The notes under the pieces are model-generated. The model saw nothing but the letters and a program-made list of their open reading frames with translations, did not search any database and was not told the DNA's origin. Shown here in pieces: positions 34,390 through 45,832 of a stretch of DNA of 64,000 bases. Both the position numbers and the translations under genes were made by a program. The first letter of the stretch is position 1. Each line of letters starts with the position of its first letter. The DNA comes from Liolophura sinensis (taxonomy: Eukaryota > Mollusca > Polyplacophora > Chitonida > Chitonidae): assembly GCF_032854445.1 (NCBI RefSeq), contig NC_088305.1, positions 7,817,606-7,881,605 of the forward strand. The letters run 5' to 3'.

Positions 34390-34737
34390 TGTATGTGGCA
34401 CATTCTGATTCCTGTAAGTAGCACAATCTGAACCCTGTAAGTGGTACATTCTGAACCCTGTAAGTGGCACATTCTGAACCCTGTCAGTGGTACATTCTGA
34501 TTCCTGTAAGTGGCACATTCTGAACCCTGTAAGTGGCACATTCTGAACCCTGTAAGTGGTACATTCTGTTTCCTGTAAATGGCACATTCTGATTCCTGTA
34601 AGTGGCACATTCTGAACCTTGTAAGTGGCACGTTCTGAACCCTGTAAGTGGCACATTCTGAACCCTGTAAGTGGCACATTCTGAACCCTGTAAGTGGTAC
34701 ATTCTGAACCCTGTAAGTGGTACATTCTGAACCTTGT
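34390..34737 (+). repeat. 23-bp array with GTAAGT in nearly every unit, unit 2
   Basis: About 15 copies of GTGGCACATTCTGAACCCTG + TAA. The junction reads CCCTGTAAGTGG, so each unit presents a full GTAAGT 5' splice-site consensus on the coding strand. Positioned about 180 bases after the E27 donor. Confidence 0.9.
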
Positions 34738-35367
34738 ATATTGTATACTGGATACTGTATTTTTCTGAAGAATTTGCGTAATAACTATTTCTAGAGACAC
34801 ATAAAAGTGAGAAAAAGGTATTATATTGGTGCTGGAACTTGCTACAGATTTCACATAGGATATCATCGCTACCTTCCACCAAAAGTTTTTAAGCCCAATG
34901 AAGTCTCAGAATCAGGCAAAATCATCGTCTTTGTGACATACAAAATTATGGATCAAATTCTGTGAGTTCGAGAAATCTCCATTTAAAAGACTTATTAAGT
35001 AGCCAGTACTGCATGTTACAGCACGATCACATAAATGTGTTTACGTGAAAACAGAGGAAATAGTATTTTATAGATGTGCCATTTGTAACACACAGCAACT
35101 CACATGAATCCAACAGGGCTTATAAAATGTAGAACTTAATCGCACTATTCATGTATTCTTACAAAAAATTGTTCCATGTAAACAGATCCTGAGAAAAGAT
35201 ACACTCGAGTATGAACGTGATTATGTGAGAAATTTCCTCTATCACGTGTAGCTACCGTCAAGACACACTTAAGTAAGAACACACGGGAGACGTTTCCTGT
35301 ATCACACTTGTATATGTAGCCACCATCAAGATTGCTGTACATGCAGCCAGCCTGTGTCTGATTTCAG
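34738..35367. other. Remainder of intron between units 2 and 3
   Basis: Unit-specific intron sequence, including ACTTATTAAGTAGCCAGTAC and a single relic of the 67-bp repeat near 35220. Equivalent stretches lie at 38146-38761 and 41737-42355. No gene seen. Confidence 0.7.
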
Positions 35368-35515
35368 TGTGCACCGATGAGATGGGGCTAGAGAGTTACA
35401 AGATGGTGAGTGATGTACAGCTGAATGCTTCTTCTGAGGCAGACCAACAACACAGGGCTCCTCACAGCAGACTGACCCCCACAGGAACAGGGACCCAGGC
35501 TTACTGGATGCCAAG
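35368..35515 (+). CDS. E28: FA58C domain 7, N-terminal part (unit 3, type A)
   Basis: Acceptor GTGTCTGATTTCAG, donor CCAAG/GTAATG (weaker than GTAAGT in units 1-2); phase 1 in, phase 2 out. VCTDEMGLESYKMVSDVQLN then TGTGTQAYWMPR. Confidence 0.86.
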
Positions 35516-35988
35516 GTAATGGTGAGGGGTGCAGCAGGGCTGGGGAAGACAGGATCCAAGACTTTATTGGAAACCAAGATGTGTCTGTAAGCGAGTGGGT
35601 GAGACTCAGCCACCCAGACATACTGGTGGGCAGGGTAAAGCAGTGCTTCGTGACTGGAGCATACCTGATATGGGCATATTTCATGGTGTGAGATTTCTGA
35701 GGCTCCGTCATGGGATGGGGGAAATAAAGGAAATAAAAGGTGTTTAGGTAAGGGAGAGGACTTTGTGGGCCGCAGGGTAATAAGGAAGATAGAGCTTTGA
35801 CATAGTTAATGAAAAATTAAAGGGAAAGTGAAGATCAGGGTGTTGACGCTATTGATAAGTGAACTTGAGCTCAGTGCTACCAGAGAAAAACATAGCCTGA
35901 CCCACTAAATCAGTAAAGATGAACTGAAACTTTTTTTTATTATAACAAGTATATGATAAAAGATTAACAGTTGCATTTTATTCCACAG

Positions 35989-36434
35989 CACAACTGACAA
36001 CGATCGGTGGATTCAAGTAGACTTTTTGAAGGAGAAGTTGATCTCTGGCATTGTCACTCAAGGTGCTGTGACATCACCAGAGTGGGTGACAAGTTATGAA
36101 ATCTCTACCAGCCTCGATGGTGCAAAATTTACACCCTACACGGATAGTCTCAATAAAAGCACAGCCAAAGTTTTCCAAGGAAACACCAACCAGACTTTAG
36201 AGGTGACCCGTCTGTTCAACAGAAACATTGCTGCCCGGTATGTGCGTCTGACAATTAAGGGTGTCCAAGGGAAAGCTGCTCTGAGATGGAATGTCCTTGG
36301 GTGTAACCCTACTAGTACCCCATCCCCTCCCACAGTTACAACGGTGTCACCAACAGCCGGTCCCACAGTCACTACAAAGAAGGCCACAGTCACCCCCAGC
36401 ACTGTGCCCATGCCTACACCCCCCATGTACACAG
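35989..36434 (+). CDS. E29: FA58C domain 7, C-terminal part, Thr linker (unit 3, type B)
   Basis: Acceptor TTTTATTCCACAG, donor ACAG/GTGAGG; phase 2 in, phase 1 out, 446 nt. STTDNDRWIQVDFLKEKLIS, TSPEWVTSYEISTS, ARYVRLTIKG, WNVLGC and the Thr/Pro linker. Confidence 0.9.
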
Positions 36435-36805
36435 GTGAGGTTACGTGAAATGCTGAGCTAACATTCACGCATCAGACTTCATAACCATACATGTAAGGTG
36501 CACAGTCATGTATGACATTTACAAGAGTCAATAGATCCACAAATGGCATCTCTTCCACAGACACTTTCAACAAAAGTGTCATTAGATGATATTTTCAAGT
36601 GAGGTATATATGAGGAATTTGTGGATTCCTGACTGTGTGCATCTGGATGACAACAAGCAATTGAAGACGCTCAAAGTTTGAGTTCGGACATATACCCATT
36701 ATTATGACTGATCTAACGCCTAGGAATTGCATCATTTGCCAAAGCAGTACTTACAAAAATGCTTTTTAATAATGAATGTGTTTTTTCTGTGTTCGTTGGT
36801 TTCAG

Positions 36806-36938
36806 TTTGCATGATTCCAATGGGAGTGAATGACTCCCTGATCGTGACCAACAGTCAGCTGACTTCATCAACCTATCAGGATGTTGGTCACACAGCACAG
36901 TATGGTAGAATGAACAACCAAGGAGCGTGGGTGGCCAG
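36806..36938 (+). CDS. E30: FA58C domain 8, N-terminal part (unit 3, type C)
   Basis: 133 nt, same splice sites as E26; VCMIPMGVNDSLIVTNSQLT, differing from E26 at YQDVGH versus YQGAGH. Confidence 0.87.
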
Positions 36939-37422
36939 GTGAGACTGATTTGTCACAAGTATTCTGATTGCCCCTTGTCTTCATTTTTCTTAAAAATTCA
37001 CTTAATTTTTTTTTTTACACGGTGCTAAAGAATATTTCACTTGTATGACAGTGGCCAGGTGAAACTGATTTGTCACAAGCAATTTGATTGGTTGGTGCCG
37101 TGATTTGCTTTTTAATTCACTTGACTGGTGTAATATACCAAACTCAAGGATATTTCACCTAAAGGACGGTGGCAAACACCATGAGATTAGGAAACTGGGC
37201 AGAGTCCGAGGGAAACCCATGATCATTCTCAGATTGTTGGCTTTCCACATACGACTGGAGAGGAAGCTAGCAAGAGCTGGACTTGAACTCACAGCATCTG
37301 CACTGGTGAGAGGATGCGGTGACTATGCAAGGAACCATGAAATAAAATTACTTAAAGCATCTTTCACGTAAAAGTAGAGTGCTCTGAGAGGCATAGTAAT
37401 TGTTCCATCTTTGTTTGAACAG

Positions 37423-37748
37423 CACAACTGACAAATCTCCATGGATACAAGTTGATTTTGGGAAGCCTGTGTTTGTTAATGGCATCAGCACCCAGGGCAA
37501 CAGTGAGGCCGCTCAGTGGGTCACCAAATACCAGGTGTCAACAAGTAAAGATAATTTGACCTTCACCCCATATTCTGACATCGTGGGAGACACTGTCAAC
37601 AAAACCTTCCAAGCCAACAGCGACCGAAATACAGAAGTGCGAAACCTGTTCACTCACACTGTTACAGCTCAGTACGTGAGGGTCAGACCTGTGTCATGGA
37701 CGGGCGGGGCTGCTGCTCTACGCTTCACAGTGTGGGGATGTTACCCAG
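37423..37748 (+). CDS. E31: FA58C domain 8, C-terminal part (unit 3, type D)
   Basis: 326 nt, phase 2 in, phase 1 out. STTDKSPWIQVDFGKPVFVN ... AQYVRVRPVSW ... LRFTVWGCYPG. Intact reference copy for the broken E35. Confidence 0.88.
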
Positions 37749-37936
37749 GTAGGTCCATTACACCCACAACCGTGATCACAACAAAGCCGTCCATCCCCCA
37801 ACCCCCACCCACCCACACACATACACACCTTAAGTCACTATCACACCAAAAATTTCCCAAGTTACTGTCACTGGACCAGGTATGTCAATCATATTATATG
37901 CACTTTTTTATACCCGTATGTTCACATGTATGTGAC

Positions 37937-38142
37937 ACATTCTGATTCCTGTAAGTAGCACAATCTGAACACTGTAAGTGGTACATTCTGAACTCTGTAA
38001 GTGGTACATTCTGAACCTTGTAAGTGGCACTTTCTGAACCCTGTAAGTGGCACATTCTGAACCCTGTAAGTGGCACATTCTGAACCCTGTAAGTGGTACA
38101 TTCTGAACCCTGTAAGTGGTACATTCTGAACCTTGTATATTG
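37937..38142 (+). repeat. 23-bp GTAAGT array, unit 3
   Basis: About 9 copies of the same 23-bp unit as at 34390, at the same place after the type D exon. Copy number differs between otherwise near-identical units. Confidence 0.9.
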
Positions 38143-38761
38143 TATACTGGATACTGTATTTTTCTGAAGAATTTGCGTAATAACTATTTCTAGAGACACA
38201 TAAAAGTGAGAAAAAAGTATTATATTGGTGCTGGAACTTGCTACAGATTTCACATAGGATATCATCTTACCTTCCACCAAAAGTTTTTAAAACCAATGAA
38301 GTCTCAGAATCAGGCAAAATCAGCATCTTTGTGACTGACAAAATTATTGATCAAATTCTGTCAGTTCCAGAAAACTCCATTTAAAAGACTTATTAAGTAG
38401 CCAGTACTGCATGTTACAGCACGATCACATAAATGTGAGTGAAAAAAGAGCAAATAGTATTTCATAGATGTGCACTTTGTAACATTCAGCAACTCACATG
38501 ATGCCAACAGGGCTTATAAAATGTAGAACTTAATCGCACTATTCGTGTATTCTTACAAAAAATTGTTCCATGTAAACAGATCCTGAGAAACGATGCACTC
38601 GAGTATGAACGTGATTATGTGAGAAATTTCCTCTATCACGTGTAGCTACAGTCAAGACACACTTAAGTAAGAACAGTTACTTACAGTTTCCTGTATCACA
38701 CTTGTATATGTAGCCACCATCAAGATTGCTGTACATGCAGCCAGCCTGTGTCTGATTTCAG

Positions 38762-38909
38762 TGTGCACCGATGAGATGGGGCTAGAGAGTTACAAGATGG
38801 TGAGTGATGTACAGCTGAATGCTTCTTCTGAGGCAGACCAACAACACAGGGCTCCTCACAGCAGACTGACCCCCACAGGAACAGGGACCCAGGCTTACTG
38901 GATGCCAAG
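38762..38909 (+). CDS. E32: FA58C domain 9, N-terminal part (unit 4, type A)
   Basis: 148 nt; by eye the same coding sequence as E28, 3394 bases downstream. Same GTAATG donor. Confidence 0.86.
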
Positions 38910-39395
38910 GTAATGGTGAGGGGTGCAGCAGGGCTGGGGAAGACAGGATCCAAGACTTTATTGGAAACCAAGATGTGTCCGTAAGCGAGTGGGTGAGACT
39001 GAGCCACCCAGACATACTGGATAGCAGGGTAAAGCAGTGCTTCGTGACTGGAGCATACCTGATATGGGCATATTTCATGGTGTGAGATTTCTGAGGCTCC
39101 GTCATGGGATGGGGGAAATAAAGGAAATAAAAGGTGCTTAGGTAAGGGAGAGGACTTTGTGGGCCGCAGGGTAATAAGGAAGATAGAGCTTTGACATAGT
39201 TAATGAAAAATTAAAGGGAAAGTGAAGATCAGGGTGTTGACGCTATTGATAAGTGAAACTTCAGCTCAGACTTGAGCTCAGTGCTACCAGAGAAAAACAT
39301 AGCCTGACCCACTAAATCAGTAAAGATGAACTGAAACTTTTTTTTATTATAACAAGTATATGATAAAAGATTAACAGTTGCATTTTATTCCACAG

Positions 39396-39841
39396 CACAA
39401 CTGACAACGATCGGTGGATTCAAGTAGACTTTTTGAAGGAGAAGTTGATCTCTGGCATTGTCACTCAAGGTGCTGTGACATCACCAGACTGGGTGACAAG
39501 TTATGAAATCTCTACCAGCCTCGATGGTGCAAAATTTACACCCTACACGGATAGTCTCAATAAAAGCACAGCCAAAGTTTTCCAAGGAAACACCAACCAG
39601 ACTGTAGAGGTGACCCGTCTGTTCAACAGAAACATTGCTGCCCGGTATGTGCGTCTGACAATTAAGGGTGTCCAAGGGAAAGCTGCTCTGAGATGGAATG
39701 TCCTTGGGTGTAACCCTACTAGTACCCCATCCCCTCCCACAGTTACAACGGTGTCACCAACACCCGGTCCCACAGTCACTACAAAGAAGGCCACAGTCAC
39801 CCCCAGCACTGTGCCCATGCCGACACCCCCCATGTACACAG
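39396..39841 (+). CDS. E33: FA58C domain 9, C-terminal part, Thr linker (unit 4, type B)
   Basis: 446 nt, phase 2 in, phase 1 out. Differs from E29 at a few codons only (SPDW versus SPEW; QTVEV versus QTLEV; SPTPG versus SPTAG). Confidence 0.9.
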
Positions 39842-40212
39842 GTGAGGTTACGTGAAATGCTGAGCTAACATTCACGCATCAGACTTCATAACCATACATG
39901 TAAGGTGCACAGTCATGTATGACATTTACAAGAGTCAATAGATCCACAAATGGCATCTCTTCCACAGACACTTTCAACAAAAGTGTCATTAGATGATATT
40001 TTCAAGTGAGGTATATATGAGGAATTTGTGGATTCCAGACTGTGTGCATCTGGAAGACAACAAGCAATTGAAGACGCTCAAAGTTTGAGTTCGGACATAT
40101 ACCCATTATTATGACTGATCTAACGCCTAGGAATTGCATCATTTGCCAAAGCAGTACTTACAAAAATGCTTTTTAATAATGAATGTGTTTTTTCTGTGTT
40201 CGTTGGTTTCAG

Positions 40213-40345
40213 TTTGCATGATTCCAATGGGAGTGAATGACTCCCTGATCGTGACCAACAGTCAGCTGACTTCATCAACCTATCAGGATGTTGGTCACAC
40301 AGCACAGTATGGTAGAATGAACAACCAAGGAGCGTGGGTGGCCAG
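40213..40345 (+). CDS. E34: FA58C domain 10, N-terminal part (unit 4, type C)
   Basis: 133 nt; same sequence as E30 on inspection, spacing 3407. Phase 1 in, phase 2 out. Confidence 0.87.
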
Positions 40346-40830
40346 GTGAGACTGATTTGTCACAAGTATTCTGATTGCCCCTTGTCTTCATTTTTCTTAA
40401 AAATTCACTTAATTTTTTTTTTTACACGGTGCTAAAGAATATTTCACTTGTATGACAGTGGCCAGGTGAAACTGATTTGTCACAAGCAATTTGATTGGTT
40501 GGTGCCGTGATTTGCTTTTTAATTCACTTGACTGGTGTAATATATCAAACTCAAGGATATTTCACCTAAAGGACGGTGGCAAACACCATGAGATTAGGAA
40601 ACTGGGCAGAGTCCGAGGGAAACCCATGATCATTCTCAGATTGTTGGCTTTCCACATACGACTGGAGAGGAAGCTAGCAAGAGCTGGACTTGAACTCACA
40701 GCATCTGCACTGGTGAGAGGATGCGGTGACTATGCAAGGAACCATGAAATAAAATTACTTAAAGCATCTTTCACGTAAAAGTAGAGTGCTCTGAGAGGCA
40801 ATAGTAATTGTTCCATCTTTGTTTGAACAG

Positions 40831-41157
40831 CACAACTGACAAATCTCCATGGATACAAGTTGATTTTGGAAGCCTGTGTTTGTTAATGGCATCAGCAACC
40901 AAGGGCAACAGTGAGGCCGCTCAGTGGGTCACCAAAATACCAGGTGTCAACAAGTAAAGATAATTTGACCTTCACCCCATATTCTGACATCGTGGGAGAC
41001 ACTGTCAACAAAACCTTCCAAGCCAACAGCGACCGAAATACAGAAGTGCGAAACCTGTTCACTCACACTGTCACAGCTCAGTACGTGAGGATCACACCTG
41101 TGTCATGGACGGGCGGGGCTGCTGCTCTACGCTTCACAGTGTGGGGATGTTACCCAG
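40831..41157 (+). pseudogene. E35: FA58C domain 10, C-terminal part (unit 4, type D), frame broken
   Basis: Aligns base for base with E31 but is 327 rather than 326 nt. Near 40867 one G is missing from a GGG; at about 40896-40902 one base is gained (AGCACCCAGG versus AGCAACCAAGG); at about 40933-40936 AAA has become AAAA. The first two compensate; the third shifts the frame and gives a TAA nine codons later (after PGVNNK). Splice sites are intact and the downstream part (KYQVSTSKDN to WGCYPG) is open in the shifted frame. Either a dead exon or uncorrected assembly errors. Confidence 0.8.
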
Positions 41158-41210
41158 GTAGGTCCATTACACCCACAACCATGATCACAACAAAGCCGTC
41201 CATCCCTTAT

Positions 41211-41216
41211 CCCCCC

Positions 41217-41245
<29 letters not shown>
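41211..41245. repeat. 23-C run followed by (CA)n
   Basis: Uninterrupted run of 23 C then CACACACACACA, in the place where units 2, 3 and 5 have short CCCCCCACCCACCC-like sequence. A sequencing-difficult site inside the region with the frame breaks. Confidence 0.9.
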
Positions 41246-41247
<2 letters not shown>

Positions 41248-41359
41248 ACATACACACCTGAAGTCACTATCACACCAAAAATTTCCCAAGTTACTGTCAC
41301 TGGACCAGGTATGTCAATCATATTATATGCACTTTTTTATACCCGTATGTTCACATGTA

Positions 41360-41732
41360 TGTGGCACATTCTGATTCCTGTAAGTAGCACATTCTAAACC
41401 CTGTAAGTAGCACATTCTGAACCCTGTAAGTGGCACATTCTGAACCCTGTCAGTGGTACATTCTGATTCCTGTAAGTGGCACATTCTGAACTCTGTAAGT
41501 GGCACATTCTGATTCCTGTAAGTGGCACAATCTGAACCCTGTAAGTGGCACCTTCTGTACCCTGTAAGTGCCACGTTCTGAACCTTGTAAGTGGCACGTT
41601 CTGAACCTTGTAAGTGGCACGTTCTGAACCCTGTAAGTGCCACGTTCTGAACCTTGTAAGTGGCACGTTCTGAACCCTGTAAGTGCCACGTTCTGAACCT
41701 TGTAAGTGGCACGTTCTGAACCCTGTATATTG
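41360..41732 (+). repeat. 23-bp GTAAGT array, unit 4
   Basis: About 16 copies. The second half (41565-41720) alternates ...ACCTTGTAAGTGGCACG and ...ACCCTGTAAGTGCCACG, a 46-bp higher-order repeat not seen in the other units. Confidence 0.9.
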
Positions 41733-42355
41733 TGTACTGGATACTGTATTTTTCTGAAGAATTTGGCGTAATAACTATTTCTAGAGACACATAAAAGCGA
41801 GAAAAAAGTATTATATTGGTGCTGGAACTTGCTACAGATTTCACATAGGATATCATCTTACCTTCCACCAAAAGTTTTTAAAACCAATGAAGTCTCAGAA
41901 TCAGGCAAAATCAGCGTCTTTGTGACATACAAAATTATTGATCAAATTCTGTAAGTTCCAGAAAAAATCTGTTTAAAAGACTTAATAAGTAGCCAGTACT
42001 GCATGTTACAGCACGATCACATACATGTATTTGAGTGAAAAAAGAGCAAATAGTATTTCATAGATGTGCCATTTGTAACATTCAGCAACTCACATGATGC
42101 CAACAGGGCTCATAAAATGTAGAACTTAATCGCACTATTCGTGTATTCTTACAAAAAATTGTTCCATGTAAACAGATCCTGAGAAAAGATACACTCTAGT
42201 ATAAACATGATTATGTGAGAAATTTCCTCTATCACGTGAGCTACCGTCAAGACACACTTAAGTAAGAACACACGGAGACGTTTCCTGTATCACACTTGTA
42301 TATGTAGCCACCATCAAGATTCCTGTACATACAGCCAGCCTGTGTCTGATTTCAG

Positions 42356-42502
42356 TGTGCACCGATGAGATGGGGCTAGAGAGTTACAAGATGGTGAGTG
42401 ATGTACAGCTGAAAGCTTCATCTGTGGCAGACCAACAACACAAGGCTTCTCACAGCAGACTGACCCCACAGGAACAGGGACCCAGGCTTACTGGATGCCA
42501 AG
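42356..42502 (+). pseudogene. E36: FA58C domain 11, N-terminal part (unit 5, type A), one base short
   Basis: Aligns with E28/E32 but is 147 nt: ACTGACCCCCACAGG is ACTGACCCCACAGG here (one C lost at about 42464-42467). The frame then reads TPQEQGPRLTGCQ instead of TPTGTGTQAYWMP, and the exit phase is wrong for E37. Acceptor and donor (GTAATG) are unchanged. It lies 1.5 kb from the breaks in E35. Real decay or assembly error. Confidence 0.8.
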
Positions 42503-42990
42503 GTAATGGTGAGGGGTGCAGCAGGGCTGGGGAAGACAGGATCCAAGACTTTATTGGAAACCAAGATGTGTCTGTAAGCGAGTGGGTGGGAGACTCAGCC
42601 ACCCAGACATACTGGATAGCAGGGTAAAGCAGTGCTTCGTGACTGGAGCATACCTGATATGGGCATATTTCATGGTGTGAGATTTCTGAGGCTCCATCAT
42701 GGGATGGGGGAAATAAAGGAAACAAAAGGTGCTTAGGTAAGGGAGAGGACTTCGTGGGCCGCAGGGTAAGAAGGAAGATAGAGCTTTGACATAGTTAATG
42801 AAAAATTAAAGGGAAAGTGAAGATCAGGGTGTGGACGCTATTGATAAGTGAAACTTCAGCTCAGACTTGAGCTCAGTGCTACCAGAGAAAAACATAGCCT
42901 GACTCACTGAATCAGTAAAGATGAACTGAAACTTTTTTTTATTATAACAAGTATATGATAAAAGATTAACAGTTGCATTTTATTCCACAG

Positions 42991-43436
42991 CACAACTGAC
43001 AACGATCGGTGGATTCAAGTAGACTTTTTGAAGGAGAAGTTGATTTCTGGCATTGTCACTCAAGGTGCTGTGACATCACCAGACTGGGTGACAAGTTATG
43101 AAATCTCTACCAGCCTCGATGGTGCAAAATTTACACCCTACACGGATAGTCTCAATAAAAGCACAGCCAAAGTTTTCCAAGGAAACACCAACCAGGCTGT
43201 AGAGGTGACCCGTCTGTTCAACCGACACATCAATGCCCAGTACGTGCGTCTGACAGTTAAGGGTGTCCAAGGGAAAGCTGCTCTGAGATGGAATGTCCTT
43301 GGCTGTAACCCTGCAAGTACCCGCTCCCCTGTTTCAGTTATGACCGTGACTGCGACACCCAGTCCCTCATTCAGCACAAAGACGGCCACAGTCACCCCCA
43401 GCACTGTGACCACGCGGACACCCCCCAGGACCACAG
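42991..43436 (+). CDS. E37: FA58C domain 11, C-terminal part, Thr linker (unit 5, type B)
   Basis: 446 nt with intact frame: STTDNDRWIQVDFLKEKLIS ... AQYVRLTVKG ... WNVLGCNPAS, then a diverged linker (TVTATPSPSFSTKTATVTPS, TTRTPPRTTG). Intact reading from here argues that the neighbouring breaks are not part of a long dead region. Confidence 0.9.
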
Positions 43437-43689
43437 GTGAGGTTACCTGAAATGCTGAGCTTTCATTTACACAGGAGACTTCATAACCATACATGTCAGG
43501 TGTACAGTCCGCTCTCCCTGTGTGGATCTGGATGACAACAAAGGATTGAAGACGCTCGAAGTTTGAGTTCCGACATATGCCCATCATTACGACTGATCTA
43601 ACCCCTAGGAATTGCATCATTTTCAAAAGCAGTACTTACAAAAATGATTTTAAATAATTGATGTTTTTTTCTCTGCTCATTGATTTTAG

Positions 43690-43822
43690 TTTGCATGACC
43701 CAAATGGGAGTGAATGACTCCCTGATTGTGGCTAACAGTCAGCTGACTTCATCAACCCATCAGGATGCTGGTCACACAGCACAGTATGGTAGAATGAACA
43801 ACAAAGGAGCGTGGGTGGCTAG
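43690..43822 (+). CDS. E38: FA58C domain 12, N-terminal part (unit 5, type C)
   Basis: Acceptor GCTCATTGATTTTAG, donor CTAG/GTGAGA; 133 nt, phase 1 in, phase 2 out. VCMTQMGVNDSLIVANSQLT, then QYGRMNNKGAWVAR. Confidence 0.87.
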
Positions 43823-43889
43823 GTGAGATTGATTTGTCACAATCATTTTGATTGGTTCATGTCTTGAATTAATTCTCTTGATTGGTGGA

Positions 43890-44253
43890 TCGGCCCGCAT
43901 AGCACAGTTGGTAGAGCGTCTGCTTCGGACCAGTAGATCCAGGATCAATCCTTGATCGAGTCACACCTAAGACTTTTAAAAGAGGAAGTTGTAACTTCCT
44001 CGCTTGGCGTTCGGCATGAAGGAGATAGTGCAACGACTGGTTGACCCGTATGACCCGTGACTCGGGCGGGGCGACTTACTTGCCTTCGGTAAGTTGTCTC
44101 AGTGAAGCAGCACTAAATAAAAGAGCGGTGGGAATCCGTCCTGCAACAAGGAGGCACATTCATGTACATGCACCCTAAGGATTCCTTCGTCGTCATATGA
44201 CTGAAAAATTGTTGAGTACGACGTTAAACCCCAAGCACTCACTCACTCACTCT
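43890..44253 (+). mobile_element. tRNA-derived SINE, family B
   Basis: GGCCCGCATAGCACAGTTGG / TAGAGCGTCTGCTTCGGACC head, GATCCAGGATCAATCC B box, CTCGGGCGGGGCGACTTACT body, and end GTACGACGTTAAACCCCAAG / CACTCACTCACTC. It is inserted in the C-D intron of unit 5 only, which explains why that intron is about 390 bases longer. A fragment with GTTAAACGCCAAGCACTCAC is also at about 11258. Confidence 0.88.
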
Positions 44254-44831
44254 TGATTGGTGTAATATACCATACTCAAAAGTGTTTCACTTATATGATG
44301 GTAGCAAGCATCATGAGAAGAGGAAGCTGTTCAGAGTCCAGGGGAAACCCATGATCATTCATAGGTTGCTAGCAGCCCTTCCCACATACGACCAGAGAGG
44401 AAGTTAACATGAGCTGCATTTGAACTCACAGCTACAGCACTTGTGACTGACACTCAAAATACTCCCCATGTCTTGTTTACCATTAAAATTTTCAGTGGAT
44501 TACCAAATACTTCATTGTTTAGAGTTTATCATAAGGGATAACTACAGACCAAAAAGTGTGGAAATTGTGTCAAATTTCTGAAGAGCACACCGGATAGAGA
44601 TGTATAATGAATCATGTAATTTATACCAGAGATTATAAGAGCATTGCAGGTTTGGTTTCATGGGGTAAAAAAGAATAAAGAATTAGGGTAGAACTTGCTC
44701 TGTTATTTTCATTCATTATTTTTCCCGGCACAAAACAAGGAACCATGAAATTAAATTACTTAGAAATATCTTTCATGTAAAAAGAGAGTGCTCTCAGATG
44801 CTCAGTAATTGTTTCATCTTTGTTTGAACAG

Positions 44832-45157
44832 CACAACTGACAAATCTCCATGGATACAGGTGGATCTTGGAAAGCTTGTGTTAGTTAGTGGGATTAGCAC
44901 CCAGGGCAACAGTGAGGCCGCTGAGTGGGTCACCAAGTACCAGGTGTCAACAAGTAAAGATAATTTGAACTTCACCCCATATTCTGACATCGTGGGAGAC
45001 ACTGTCAACAAAACCTTCCAAGCCAACAGCGACCGAAATACAGAAGTGCGAAACCTGTTCACTCACACTGTCACAGCTCAGTACGTGAGGGTCACACCTG
45101 TGTCATGGACGGGCGGGGCTGCTACGCTACGCTTCACAGTGTGGGGATGTTATCCAG
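44832..45157 (+). CDS. E39: FA58C domain 12, C-terminal part (unit 5, type D)
   Basis: Acceptor TTTGTTTGAACAG, donor CCAG/GTAGGT; 326 nt. STTDKSPWIQVDLGKLVLVS, WVTKYQVSTSKDN, AQYVRVTPVSW, LRFTVWGCYPG. More diverged at the N-terminal side than E31 (DLGKLVLVSG). Confidence 0.88.
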
Positions 45158-45307
45158 GTAGGTCCATCAATCCCACAGCCATCCCCTACCCCCCACCCAC
45201 CTACCCACACACACACCTTAAGTCACTATCTCACCAAAAATTTCCCAAGTTACTCTCACTGTCAATCATATTATATGCACTATTTTATACCCGTATGTTC
45301 ACATGTA

Positions 45308-45832
45308 TGTGGCACATTCTGATTCCTGTAAGTAGCACATTCTGAACCCTGTAAGTGGCACATTCTGAACCCTGTAAGTGGTACATTCTGAACCCTGTAA
45401 GTGGCACATTCTGAACCCTGTAAGTGGTACATTCTGAACCCTGTAAGTGGCACATTCTGAACCCTGTAAGTGGTACATTCTGAACCCTGTAAGTGGCACA
45501 TTCTGATTCCTGTAAGTGACACATTCTGATTCCTGTAAGTGGTACATTCTGAACCCTGTAAGTGGTACATTCTGATTCCTGTAAATGGCACATTCTGAAC
45601 CCTGTAAGTGGTACATTCTGAACCCTGTAAGTGGCACATTCTGAATCCTGTAAGTGGTACATTCTGATTCCTGTAAGTGGCACATTCTGAACCCTGTAAG
45701 TGGTACATTCTGAACCCTGCAAGTGGCACATTCTGAACCCTGTAAGTAGCACATTCTGAACCCTGTAAGTGGTACATTCTGAATCCTGTAAGTCGCACAG
45801 TCTGAACCCTGTAAGTGGCACTTACTTTATAC
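45308..45832 (+). repeat. 23-bp GTAAGT array, unit 5
   Basis: About 23 copies of the unit CACATTCTGAACCCTGTAAG + TGG, the longest of the four arrays. All three antisense frames stay open over most of it, because neither unit type makes a stop in that direction. Confidence 0.92.

Noticed and set aside
34357-34882. Antisense Cys/His-rich frames (also at 37.9-38.3, 41.3-41.9 and 45.3-45.8 kb) that look like zinc-finger-style repeats
   Set aside because: They are translations of the 23-bp array; the regular CxxYR spacing follows from the repeat, and several frames are open at once.
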